From Nocardioides perillae (GTDB lineage Bacteria; Actinomycetota; Actinomycetes; Propionibacteriales; Nocardioidaceae), in contig NZ_JACCAC010000001.1 in the NCBI RefSeq assembly GCF_013409425.1, forward strand, positions 3,100,001 through 3,164,000: 64,000 nt of DNA. The letters run 5' to 3'. This document shows, piece after piece, positions 57,985 through 64,000 of this stretch; the stretch's first letter is position 1; every line of letters starts with the position of its first letter. The notes under the pieces are model-generated. The model had not been told where the DNA came from. It ran no database searches and worked only from the letters and a program-made list of their open reading frames with translations. The translations under genes and the position numbers were made by a program.

Positions 57985-59178
57985 TCAGCGGCCCAGCACC
58001 GCGCGCAGCGCCCCGCGGGCGCGGTGCTCGACGATGTTGGAGGTGACGCGCACCGAGGCGGGCAGCGGCAGCGGCACGCGCGTGAGCCGCTCGACGGGGG
58101 TGCGCCGGTCGGTCCAGGCGGCGTCGCAGGCGGTCGCGCGCTGGGCGGCGAACTCCTCGCTGCCGCGGCGGCGCAGCGACTCGCGGATCGCCACGTCGAC
58201 CGGGGTCGCGACGCCCGGCAGGCCCCAGGCGCGCTCGGGGCGGCAGACCATGTCGTGGCGCAGCGACTCCACCAGCGCGGTGACGGTGTGGGCCGGGGCC
58301 GTGCTGAAGACGGGCGCGACGTGGGCCACCAGCGGCGTCGGGACCGGCGGCACCGGCAGCTGCAGGCGTGGGAGCCGGGCGACCTTGCAGAAGCGGGCCA
58401 GCAGCTCGGTGTAGGTGAGGACCTCGGGCCCGCCGACGTCGACCGAGCCCACGGGGTCGTCGTCGTGCTCGAGCGCGTGGACGAGCAGGTCGACCACGTC
58501 GACGACGGCGATCGGCTGGATGCGGGAGGTCAACCACGCCGGCACCGGCTGCACGAGCATCGCCGAGGCCAGCTGGCGGATCACCTCGAAGCTGGTCGAC
58601 CCTGCGCCGAGCACGACGCCGGCGCGCAGCGAGGTGACCGAGGCGCGGCTCTCGGCCAGCACCTCCTCGACCTCGATCCGGCTGTTGAGGTGGTCGGAGA
58701 GCAGCGTCCGCGGCTGGTCGGGCGCGAGCCCGGAGAGGTAGACGACGCGGCCGACCCCAGCCGCGTCCACCGCGTCGCGCATGGTCTCAGCGGCCAGCCG
58801 GTCGAGCTCGACGAAGTCGCGCCGGTCGAGGGCATGCACGAGGTAGCAGACGGCGTCGACGCCCTCCACGGCCGCGGCCACCTGGCGCGGGTCGAGCGCG
58901 TCCATGGTGCGCCACTCGACCTGACCACCCCACGCGTAGCGGCTGGCGTCGGGCGTCGAGCGCGCCGTCGCGACCACCCGGTGCCCGCGCGCGAGCAGCG
59001 CCGGCACGAGCCGCGACCCCACGTAGCCCCGCGCGCCCGTCACCAGGACCGTGCGGGGGCGCGCTGCTGCGGTGCTGCGGGCGCTCGCTGCCGGGGTGCT
59101 GCGCGGGGTGCTGCGCGGGGTGCTGCGCCGGGTGCTGCGGGGGGTGCCGCGGGGGGTGCGGGGCGGGGTGGCGGGCAT
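57985..59178 (-). CDS. NAD(P)-binding protein (YbjT/NmrA-like SDR)
   Basis: A 397-residue protein with a Rossmann fold: [77 protein letters not shown], and [14 protein letters not shown]. These are the marks of the NAD-dependent epimerase/NmrA-like YbjT family; the C-terminal part (about 280-397) is an added domain. The N-terminal 40 residues are low complexity (STPR repeats from a 12-bp tandem repeat), so the real start may be later, for example just before [10 protein letters not shown]. Confidence 0.85.
   Translation of the reverse strand: MPATPPRTPRGTPRSTRRSTPRSTPRSTPAASARSTAAARPRTVLVTGARGYVGSRLVPALLARGHRVVATARSTPDASRYAWGGQVEWRTMDALDPRQVAAAVEGVDAVCYLVHALDRRDFVELDRLAAETMRDAVDAAGVGRVVYLSGLAPDQPRTLLSDHLNSRIEVEEVLAESRASVTSLRAGVVLGAGSTSFEVIRQLASAMLVQPVPAWLTSRIQPIAVVDVVDLLVHALEHDDDPVGSVDVGGPEVLTYTELLARFCKVARLPRLQLPVPPVPTPLVAHVAPVFSTAPAHTVTALVESLRHDMVCRPERAWGLPGVATPVDVAIRESLRRRGSEEFAAQRATACDAAWTDRRTPVERLTRVPLPLPASVRVTSNIVEHRARGALRAVLGR
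59095..59160. repeat. 12-bp tandem repeat at the start of the SDR gene
   Basis: Units CGCGGGGTGCTG and variants repeat about five times and encode STPR-type tetrapeptides on the minus strand. The period is a multiple of three, so unit gain or loss keeps the frame. Confidence 0.75.
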
Positions 59179-59237
59179 GTCGCGAACCTATCCAGACCCC
59201 CCAGCCCCGCCGAGGGGTCACGCACCGGCCGGCGCCT

Positions 59238-59307
59238 TGCAACGCGGTGTTCCTGTCGCTTCCCCAGTGGTCGAGCGCTGGGGAGGCGACGCGGACACCG
59301 CGTTGCA
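59238..59307. repeat. 70-bp near-perfect palindrome
   Basis: Outer arms TGCAACGCGGTGT (59238-59250) and ACACCGCGTTGCA (59295-59307) are perfect complements; inner arms 59255-59267 and 59278-59290 match at 12 of 13; the loop is TGGTCGAGCG. It lies between the SDR gene start and the stop of the MpaB-like gene, so it may be a terminator, but its order and the TGGTCGAGC loop suggest a dispersed repeat family. Confidence 0.85.
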
Positions 59308-59315
59308 GGGCGGGG

Positions 59316-60197
59316 TCAGGCGGTGTGGCGCACGGGGCAGCCGGCCACGCCGGGCACGGGCCGGGTGCCGAGGTCCTCGACGCGGAAGCCGTCGGGGTAG
59401 CTGCGGATCCACGGGAGGTCGGCGATCGTCTTCGGCCGGCGTCGCGCCGGGGCGAGCCGGAGCAGGCGACCCCGCGCACGCAGTGCGGCGCGGGCGAGCC
59501 GCTCGACGGCGGCCGGCGGGGCGTCGTACTGCAGGGCGGAGCGGAGCGGCTCGTCCATGAGGGCGCGGCTGAACACCTCGACCGCCCGGGCGGCGAAGGA
59601 CGGGTAGAAGGTCAGCATGAGCGCCAGCGTGCTGTCGGCGACCGCGCGGCCGCCGGGGCTGTGGGCGAAGTGCTCGGCCTCGTAGCCGTCCATGAGCCGC
59701 TCGAAGCCGGCGTAGTCCTCCGGCACGTCGCGGATGCCGAGGTGGCGCCCGAGCTCGCGGTAGTAGGTGACGGACGCGACGACCTCGTGGTGGGTCATCG
59801 GGCGCTTGCCGTAGTCGTCGAGCCAGCGCTTGGGCACGACCACGAAGGTGGACAGGACGTAGCGCATCTCGTGGTCGGGGATGTCGTAGGAGCGGTGCAT
59901 CTGGTTGATGCGGCGGATCGCTGCCCGCGCCTCGGGGTGGTCGAAGCCGTGCTGCAGGGGCGGCTCGAGCAGCAGCGCGGTGTCGTCGTAGCGCTTCTGC
60001 ACGTCGCCGGTGAAGGCGCCGGTCTCGGCCAGCAGGGAGCCGATGCCGGGCACGGCGTAGGTGCGGAAGAGCGCGAAGGAGAGAGCCTGGTTCATGTCCC
60101 AGGGGAACTCGTGCTGGGTGAGGGTGCGGTAGACCTCCACCGCGTCCTGCACGGGGTCGAGCGAGTCGTTGCGTCGCCGCCAGTGGTCGCGCTGCAT
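59316..60197 (-). CDS. MpaB/rubber-oxygenase-like protein (DUF2236)
   Basis: A 293-residue protein of the oxygenase MpaB family: DAVEVYRTLTQHEFPWDMNQALSFALFRTYAVPGIGSLL, YVLSTFVVVPKRWLDDYGKRPMTHHEVVASVTYYRELGRHLGIRD, and GYEAEHFAHSPGGRAVADSTLALMLTFY. These fit a haem-binding alpha-helical fold with conserved histidines (THHE, EHFAHS). Reaction unknown; relatives cleave polyisoprene or hydroxylate fatty chains. Divergent TetR gene with a shared dyad just upstream of its start. Confidence 0.88.
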   Translation of the reverse strand: MQRDHWRRRNDSLDPVQDAVEVYRTLTQHEFPWDMNQALSFALFRTYAVPGIGSLLAETGAFTGDVQKRYDDTALLLEPPLQHGFDHPEARAAIRRINQMHRSYDIPDHEMRYVLSTFVVVPKRWLDDYGKRPMTHHEVVASVTYYRELGRHLGIRDVPEDYAGFERLMDGYEAEHFAHSPGGRAVADSTLALMLTFYPSFAARAVEVFSRALMDEPLRSALQYDAPPAAVERLARAALRARGRLLRLAPARRRPKTIADLPWIRSYPDGFRVEDLGTRPVPGVAGCPVRHTA

Positions 60198-60206
60198 GCC
60201 TCACAG

Positions 60207-60222
60207 TGGAGCGCACGCTCCA
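60207..60222. promoter_or_regulatory. TetR operator candidate between the MpaB-like and TetR genes
   Basis: The perfect dyad TGGAGCGCACGCTCCA, ten bases before the MpaB-like start and 82 bases before the TetR start. Size, symmetry and place fit a TetR site that blocks the oxygenase gene. Confidence 0.65.
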
Positions 60223-60304
60223 GACCTGTCAAGAGGGTACGCCGGCCCGCGCGGCACCCGGCCGGCTGGCGGGCGGGTCGTGGTCGCTGTGCGAACCTGT
60301 GGCC

Positions 60305-60901
60305 GTGCGCCAGCCCCTCCAGCACCGCAGCTCCGCGTCGGCCGAGGCGATGCTCGGCGCCACCCTCGCACTGCTGCAGGACGGCGGGCTCGGCGCGGTG
60401 ACCGTGGCGGCGGTGGCCCAGCGGGCCGGCACCTCGAACGGCGCGCTCTACCACCGCTTCGGCGACCGGCAGGGCCTGCTGCGCGCCGCGCAGGAGCGGG
60501 CACTCGACGCGATCGAGGCGGAGACGGCCGCCGCCTTCGTCGCCGCCGACGCCGAGCCCGACGACGCGGTCGCGCTGCGGCTGCTGGCCGGCGCGGCGCT
60601 GCGCATCTTCACCGACCACCGCCCGGCGCTGCGCGCCTTCCTCGTCGAGGCCCAGGGCGACACGGTGCTCGAGCAGCGCAGCCAGGTCTCGGTGCACCGC
60701 CTCGCCACCACCGTCACCGGGTGGCTGCGCTCGCGCGCCGGGGCGAGCCAGGAGCAGGCCGAGGCGTCGTGGCGGATCATCTACGCCATCGCGGTCAGCC
60801 AGTCGCTCTTCGACGACGCCCAGGTCTCCCCCGCACCCCTGGGCACCGAGGCCCTCGGCGACGCACTCGCCGCGGCGGTCGGCGCGATCGTGCGGGGCTG
60901 A
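60305..60901 (+). CDS. TetR family transcriptional regulator
   Basis: A 198-residue regulator. HTH at about 10-58: AEAMLGATLALLQDGGLGAVTVAAVAQRAGTSNGALYHRFGDRQGLL; the rest is a helical ligand domain (AGAALRIFTDHRPALRAFLVEAQGD). The GTG at 60305 is preferred; earlier codons would extend into the operator. Divergent from the MpaB-like gene, which it probably represses. Confidence 0.9.
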   Translation: MRQPLQHRSSASAEAMLGATLALLQDGGLGAVTVAAVAQRAGTSNGALYHRFGDRQGLLRAAQERALDAIEAETAAAFVAADAEPDDAVALRLLAGAALRIFTDHRPALRAFLVEAQGDTVLEQRSQVSVHRLATTVTGWLRSRAGASQEQAEASWRIIYAIAVSQSLFDDAQVSPAPLGTEALGDALAAAVGAIVRG

Positions 60902-60922
60902 GCCGGCGCGGCGCCCCTGTCG

Positions 60923-61007
60923 GAGTCACCGGCTGACCGGTGACTCCTGCACTTGTGCCCCGAGAACTCGGGCCACAAGTGCAGGAGCTGGGCCACAAGA
61001 GTGGCCC
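60923..61007. repeat. Three consecutive hairpins between convergent genes
   Basis: First: GAGTCACCGG-CTGA-CCGGTGACTC (60923-60946). Second: a 19-bp stem with one mismatch starting CCTGCACTTGTG (60946-60985, two-base loop). Third: GGGCCAC-AAGA-GTGGCCC (60990-61007). They fill the gap between the TetR gene and the convergent membrane-protein gene and probably end transcription from both sides. Confidence 0.8.
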
Positions 61008-61015
61008 GAGCCGGG

Positions 61016-61765
61016 TCAGCGCAGGCCGGCGACCTTGTCGACCTTGGTGTGGTAGCGGTGACCCGCGAGGCCACCGAGGACCGCGGCGACGGCGGTGAGC
61101 ACCACGATCGCAACCAGCGTGATGACGCCGGCCCAGGTCGCGCTCGACTCCGAGACGGGGATGCTCGGCAGGTCGACGCGGCTGAGCACGTCGTACTGCG
61201 AGCCGGCGACCGCGCCGACGGCCGCGACGAGCAGCGTCACCAGCAGGCCCACCAGCCACACGCCGAGGCCCTGGCGGGCGCCGTCGAAGCGCGACATCCG
61301 GCCGGCGACGTAGCCGCCGGCGTAGTAGGCGAGGAACAGCACGACGCCGAGGGTGATGGCGGCGGCGAGGCCGTAGCCCCCGGCGTCCTGCTGCGCGTCG
61401 GACTGGCTGAGGCTGAGCTCGGACCCGATCGCGGTGGCGATCGCGCCCACGATGCCGACCAGGATCGCGGCCATGCCGATCGCGACGAGCCAGCCGAAGA
61501 ACGCGGCACCGAGGTTCATGCCGCCGAAGCGCTCCTTGGCCTCGCCGCGGCGGTGGTCGGCCACGGCTTCCCGGCGCAGGTGGTCGTCACCGCGGTGGTC
61601 GACGTGCTCGACCCGCTCGACGTGCTCGTGCTCGGCGGTGCGCTGCGGCGGGACCGCGGGGTGCTGGGTGGTGGGGGTCGCTCCCGTGGCGGGAGCGGCG
61701 TGGGTGCCGCCGGACACCGGGCTGGTGCCGGTGGCCGGCTGGTCGGTGCGACGGACGTGCTTCAC
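61016..61765 (-). CDS. Polytopic membrane protein of unknown function
   Basis: A 249-residue protein. The first 75 residues are polar, His/Thr/Pro-rich (THAAPATGATPTTQH, EHEHVERVEHVDH) and may bind metal; then six predicted helices in pairs (about 82-112, 130-150, 160-185, 215-235) with GYVAGRMSRFDGARQG between. Family not recognised beyond resemblance to YrzE-like membrane proteins. No operon partner. Confidence 0.75.
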   Translation of the reverse strand: MKHVRRTDQPATGTSPVSGGTHAAPATGATPTTQHPAVPPQRTAEHEHVERVEHVDHRGDDHLRREAVADHRRGEAKERFGGMNLGAAFFGWLVAIGMAAILVGIVGAIATAIGSELSLSQSDAQQDAGGYGLAAAITLGVVLFLAYYAGGYVAGRMSRFDGARQGLGVWLVGLLVTLLVAAVGAVAGSQYDVLSRVDLPSIPVSESSATWAGVITLVAIVVLTAVAAVLGGLAGHRYHTKVDKVAGLR

Positions 61766-61904
61766 GACTACCTCCTCGGCTGCCCGCGCCTGCTCGGCCG
61801 CCCCGTGGCGACCGGTGTACGCCGCGCGGCGCGGCCGTCCGGGCGGTACCCCGCGCGGGCGCGGATGACACCGCCGCCCTCCCTGAGGCCGCTCCAGCCC
61901 TGCG

Positions 61905-62351
61905 TCACCCCGGCGTGATCACCGCCGCCGCCTCGGCCGCGACGACCGGCCGGTCGGGCGAGCCCGGGATGCGCAGCGGCAGGTCGACGGGGGCGGCGAC
62001 GCGCACGCTGATGCGGTCGCCGTCGACGGCCACCTCGAAGGACAGGCCCGGGAAGTCCTGCCGCGCACCGGTGGCACGCAGGTAGGTCTCGACGGCCGCG
62101 CGGGCCGCACCGGCCTGCTGCCGCAGCCGGTCGTCGGGCACGCCCTGGGTGTAGACGTCGCTGCCGGTCGCCCCGCCGTCGGCCCCGGCGAGCGCGGCGC
62201 CGTCGGCGAGGTTGGCGAGACCCTGGCGGTGGAGGTAGGCCGCGGAGGCGTCGACCACGACGGCCACCAGCATCATGAGCACGACCGCGAAGCCGACGAT
62301 CAGCAGCGTCGTCTGCCCCGCCTCCGACCTACTCCTCCGCCGCACCGGCAC
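61905..62351 (-). CDS. TadG/RsaA-type pilus assembly protein
   Basis: A 148-residue protein with the prepilin-like start RSEAGQTTLLIVGFAVVLMMLVAVVVDASAAYLHRQGLANLADGAALAGAD, which is the TadG/TadE-related Flp-pilus pattern (one helix after an E-x-G-x-x-x cleavage-type site). The rest is a small extracytoplasmic domain. It overlaps the preceding TadE-like gene by 23 bases. Last gene of the tad cluster visible here. Confidence 0.85.
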   Translation of the reverse strand: MPVRRRSRSEAGQTTLLIVGFAVVLMMLVAVVVDASAAYLHRQGLANLADGAALAGADGGATGSDVYTQGVPDDRLRQQAGAARAAVETYLRATGARQDFPGLSFEVAVDGDRISVRVAAPVDLPLRIPGSPDRPVVAAEAAAVITPG

Positions 62352-62814
62352 CGCCCCCCACCACGTTGAAGCGCCCCCGCGGCACCGTGTGAGTCGCGTC
62401 GAGCGCGAACCGCGGGGCGCCGCCCCCGAGCGCGTCGGGCACGAGCGGCAGCTGCACGGACGACTCCACCACGACCGTGATCACCGCTCCCGGCTCGCGG
62501 CAGCGGTCGGCGGGGGCGCAGCTGAAGCGCAGCCGCAGGTCGGCGCCGTCGAGCCGCTGGTCGGCGAGGGCCTGCAGCGCCGCGGCACGGGCGGCGCGCT
62601 CGCCGGCGGCGTCGGTGTCGGCGACGGCGTACGCCCGGCCCGCGGCGCGCGCTGCTGCGCTGACCGCGAAGGCGCCCCGCTGGACCTCGAAGACCGAGAG
62701 CATGACGTAGACCAGGGGGACGAGCAGCAGGATGCCGAGCCACACCAGCTCGACCAGGACCGTGCCGCGCTCGTCGCGCCGACCCGGGCCTCCCGGCGTA
62801 CGCCGGGTGGTCAC
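62329..62814 (-). CDS. TadE/TadF-like pilus assembly protein
   Basis: A 161-residue pseudopilin-type protein: RRDERGTVLVELVWLGILLLVPLVYVMLSVFEVQRGAFAVSAAARAAGRAYA, a single helix and the TadE signature, then a domain with CAPADRC. GTG at 62814 preferred: it overlaps the upstream gene stop (GTGA). It helps anchor or assemble the Flp pilus. Confidence 0.87.
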   Translation of the reverse strand: MTTRRTPGGPGRRDERGTVLVELVWLGILLLVPLVYVMLSVFEVQRGAFAVSAAARAAGRAYAVADTDAAGERAARAAALQALADQRLDGADLRLRFSCAPADRCREPGAVITVVVESSVQLPLVPDALGGGAPRFALDATHTVPRGRFNVVGGGAGAAEE

Positions 62815-63209
62815 GGCGCGACCTCCTCGACGGCGCTGCCGCTGACGGTCAGCGCGACGCCGGGACCCCACAGCCCCAGGGGCGGCACGACAGCCCGCAC
62901 CGTGACGACGACGCCCGGCGCGCCCCCGACCGACCCCGTCGAGGCAGTGACGTCGCGCGCGAAGCGGCCGGTGAGGGCGCCCTCGATCTCGGCGCGCGTG
63001 CGGGCGACGCCGTCGCCCGGGCCGCGGTCGAGGGTCGCGGCGTGGCGCGCCCCCTCGGAGGCGGCGGAGGTGAGCGTGTTGCGCACGTGGAGCACGAGCC
63101 CGACCTGCACGATGCCGAGGACGAGCGGGATGAGCACGACCAGGGCCAGGACGAAGTCGACGACGGCGGAGCCGCGGTCGCCGTGCGGGGGCGTCGCGGT
63201 CTCAGCCAC
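62811..63209 (-). CDS. TadE-like pilus assembly protein
   Basis: A 132-residue protein with GDRGSAVVDFVLALVVLIPLVLGIVQVGLVLHVRNTLTSAASEGARHAATLD, the TadE pattern of a short leader with glycine, one helix and an AASEGAR block. The pair with the next gene forms the TadE/TadF heterodimer expected in tad loci. Its start overlaps the stop of the small pilin-like gene by eight bases. Confidence 0.9.
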   Translation of the reverse strand: MAETATPPHGDRGSAVVDFVLALVVLIPLVLGIVQVGLVLHVRNTLTSAASEGARHAATLDRGPGDGVARTRAEIEGALTGRFARDVTASTGSVGGAPGVVVTVRAVVPPLGLWGPGVALTVSGSAVEEVAP

Positions 63210-63426
63210 CGCTGACCGAGGACAGCGCGGAGCGCAGCATCGCGTTGAGCTCCTCGCGCGCGAGGCCCCAGATGCCGCCGACGAGGCCGGCGGTCATGAC
63301 CGTGATCAGCACCCAGCCGGGCACGTCGCCGCGCTCGTCGCGCACCCGGTGGCCCAGCGCCAGGCGGGTGCGGAGGGCGAGCAGGGCGACGGCGCCCAGG
63401 AGCAGGTGCAAGCGGGTGTGCGGCAT
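63202..63426 (-). CDS. Small Flp-pilin-like protein
   Basis: A 74-residue protein: a first helix (about 6-20), a charged stretch RDERGDVPGWVLITVMTAGLVGGIWGLAREEL with a second helix and a short tail. The GDxPGWxLIT form resembles pilin-like proteins sitting between tadC and tadE in actinobacterial loci; it may be the major Flp pilin or a minor one. Cleavage would follow the glycine before DVPG. Confidence 0.7.
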   Translation of the reverse strand: MPHTRLHLLLGAVALLALRTRLALGHRVRDERGDVPGWVLITVMTAGLVGGIWGLAREELNAMLRSALSSVSGG

Positions 63427-63446
63427 GAGGGTTCCTCTCGGGCGGG

Positions 63447-64000
63447 TCAGGGTGTGGTGAGGCTGAGCCCGACGACGCCGGGCCAGAAGGCGAAGAGCAC
63501 GGTGACCGGCAGCACGAGGAAGATGACGGGGACCATCATCAGCACCTCCTTGCGCGCGGCGGTCTCGATGAGCTCGCGGCGGCCGGCCTCGCGCACGTCG
63601 GCCGCCTGCGCGTGGAGCACGTCGGCCAGCGGAGTGCCCCGCTCGACCGAGACCGCGATCCCCTGCGCGAAGCGCGCGACCAGCGGCAGCCCGGTCGTCG
63701 CGGCGAGCCGGTCGAAGGCCGCACCGACGGGCTCGCCGGTGCGGATGGCGGCGAGCACCGTGGCGAGGTCGCGTGCGAGGTCGCCGCGGGTGCGGCGTAC
63801 GACGCGGTCGAGCGCAGCGACCGGGCCCTCCCCGGCGGCGACGGCCAGCGCGAGCAGCTCGGCGACGGTGGGGAACTCGGTGAGGATGCGGCGCTCCCGG
63901 GCGCGCACCTGGCTGGTCAACCAGGTGTCGCGGGCCAGGACGCCGGTGGCGCCGGCGGCCAGGCAGAGCACGAGGGTGCCGACGGAGCCGGTGGGATCGG
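63447..64000 (-). CDS. Type II secretion F / TadC-like protein (N-terminal end beyond window)
   Basis: The visible 184 codons cover a helix, the cytoplasmic T2SF domain (EFPTVAELLALAVAAGEGPVAALDRVVRRTRGDLA, AAFDRLAATTGLPLVARFAQGIAVSVERGTPLADVLHAQAADVREAGRRELIETAARKEVLMMVPVIFLVLPVTVLFAFWPG) and the last helix. This is the TadB/TadC inner-membrane platform of the Flp pilus machine. The frame is open to the right edge, so the start lies outside. First visible gene of the tad cluster. Confidence 0.9.
   Translation of the reverse strand, partial: DPTGSVGTLVLCLAAGATGVLARDTWLTSQVRARERRILTEFPTVAELLALAVAAGEGPVAALDRVVRRTRGDLARDLATVLAAIRTGEPVGAAFDRLAATTGLPLVARFAQGIAVSVERGTPLADVLHAQAADVREAGRRELIETAARKEVLMMVPVIFLVLPVTVLFAFWPGVVGLSLTTP

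Overview
The window looks like a chromosomal stretch of a very GC-rich actinobacterium, most likely Nocardioides or a close relative in the Nocardioidaceae. This is inferred from the heavy GTG/TTG start use, the many 4-base GTGA/ATGA stop-start overlaps, actinobacterial families (DUF3618, DUF2017, DUF3039, DUF3048, DUF3152, a 13E12-type HNH protein), a block collinear with the Mycobacterium tuberculosis pncB1-clpS-mec-cysO-cysM-murI-rphA region, a prfB/ftsE/ftsX/smpB/ssrA neighbourhood, and a small palindromic repeat (GGTCGAGC...GTGTCGAGACC) of the sort scattered in such genomes. No rRNA, prophage, insertion sequence or CRISPR array is visible.

Layout. 1-1589: a secreted penicillin-acylase-type amidase, cut by the window edge. 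1671-4775 (minus): a tightly coupled operon for an ECF-type nickel/cobalt importer (M, PDGLE, Q, O subunits) followed by a DUF3618 protein and a GroES-like protein; a Nur-box-like dyad lies between it and the divergent peroxiredoxin bcp. 5453-6699: tRNA-Leu, then a deletion scar joining the 5-prime part of an oligopeptide-binding protein gene to the 3-prime part of an oligopeptide ABC ATPase gene. 6686-20417: rdgB, rph, a zinc-ribbon miniprotein, an ABC-2 transporter, an MBL hydrolase, murI, a phosphodiesterase lipoprotein, a metzincin-like DUF3152 protein, the cysM-NYN-cysO-mec cysteine module, gdhA, DUF2017, clpS and pncB.

20418-23119 is a repeat-rich accessory patch: a 65-67 bp tandem array, an HNH gene that carries the palindromic repeat in frame, and a nine-unit 26-bp minisatellite. 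It separates pncB from pncA (nicotinamide salvage). 23120-27934 holds pncA, an enoyl-CoA hydratase, and an HTH regulator coupled to two paralogous MFS transporters. 27888-35590 is a maltose/maltodextrin locus: LacI-type regulator, malE, malF, malG and a cytoplasmic GH13 hydrolase, with several TTGCAR-type operator candidates. 35591-37462 is an island of small membrane proteins followed by a decayed second copy of the GH13 gene 3-prime end.

37463-40365: hppD with Lrp- and IclR-type regulators (aromatic amino-acid breakdown). 40416-44734: helicase-DUF3039-YqgE block and a TetR gene. 44748-50044: DUF3048 lipoprotein, fabG, HIT protein, secreted M15 peptidase, and an unusual HTH plus membrane S-component-like fusion. 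50134-57959: ssrA (tmRNA), secreted trypsin-like protease, amidohydrolase, smpB, M23 hydrolase, ftsX, ftsE, a lipoprotein and prfB, joining trans-translation, release and FtsEX-controlled wall hydrolysis. 57985-60901: NAD(P)-binding protein, MpaB-like oxygenase and its divergent TetR. 61016-64000: a membrane protein and part of a Tad/Flp pilus locus that runs off the right edge.
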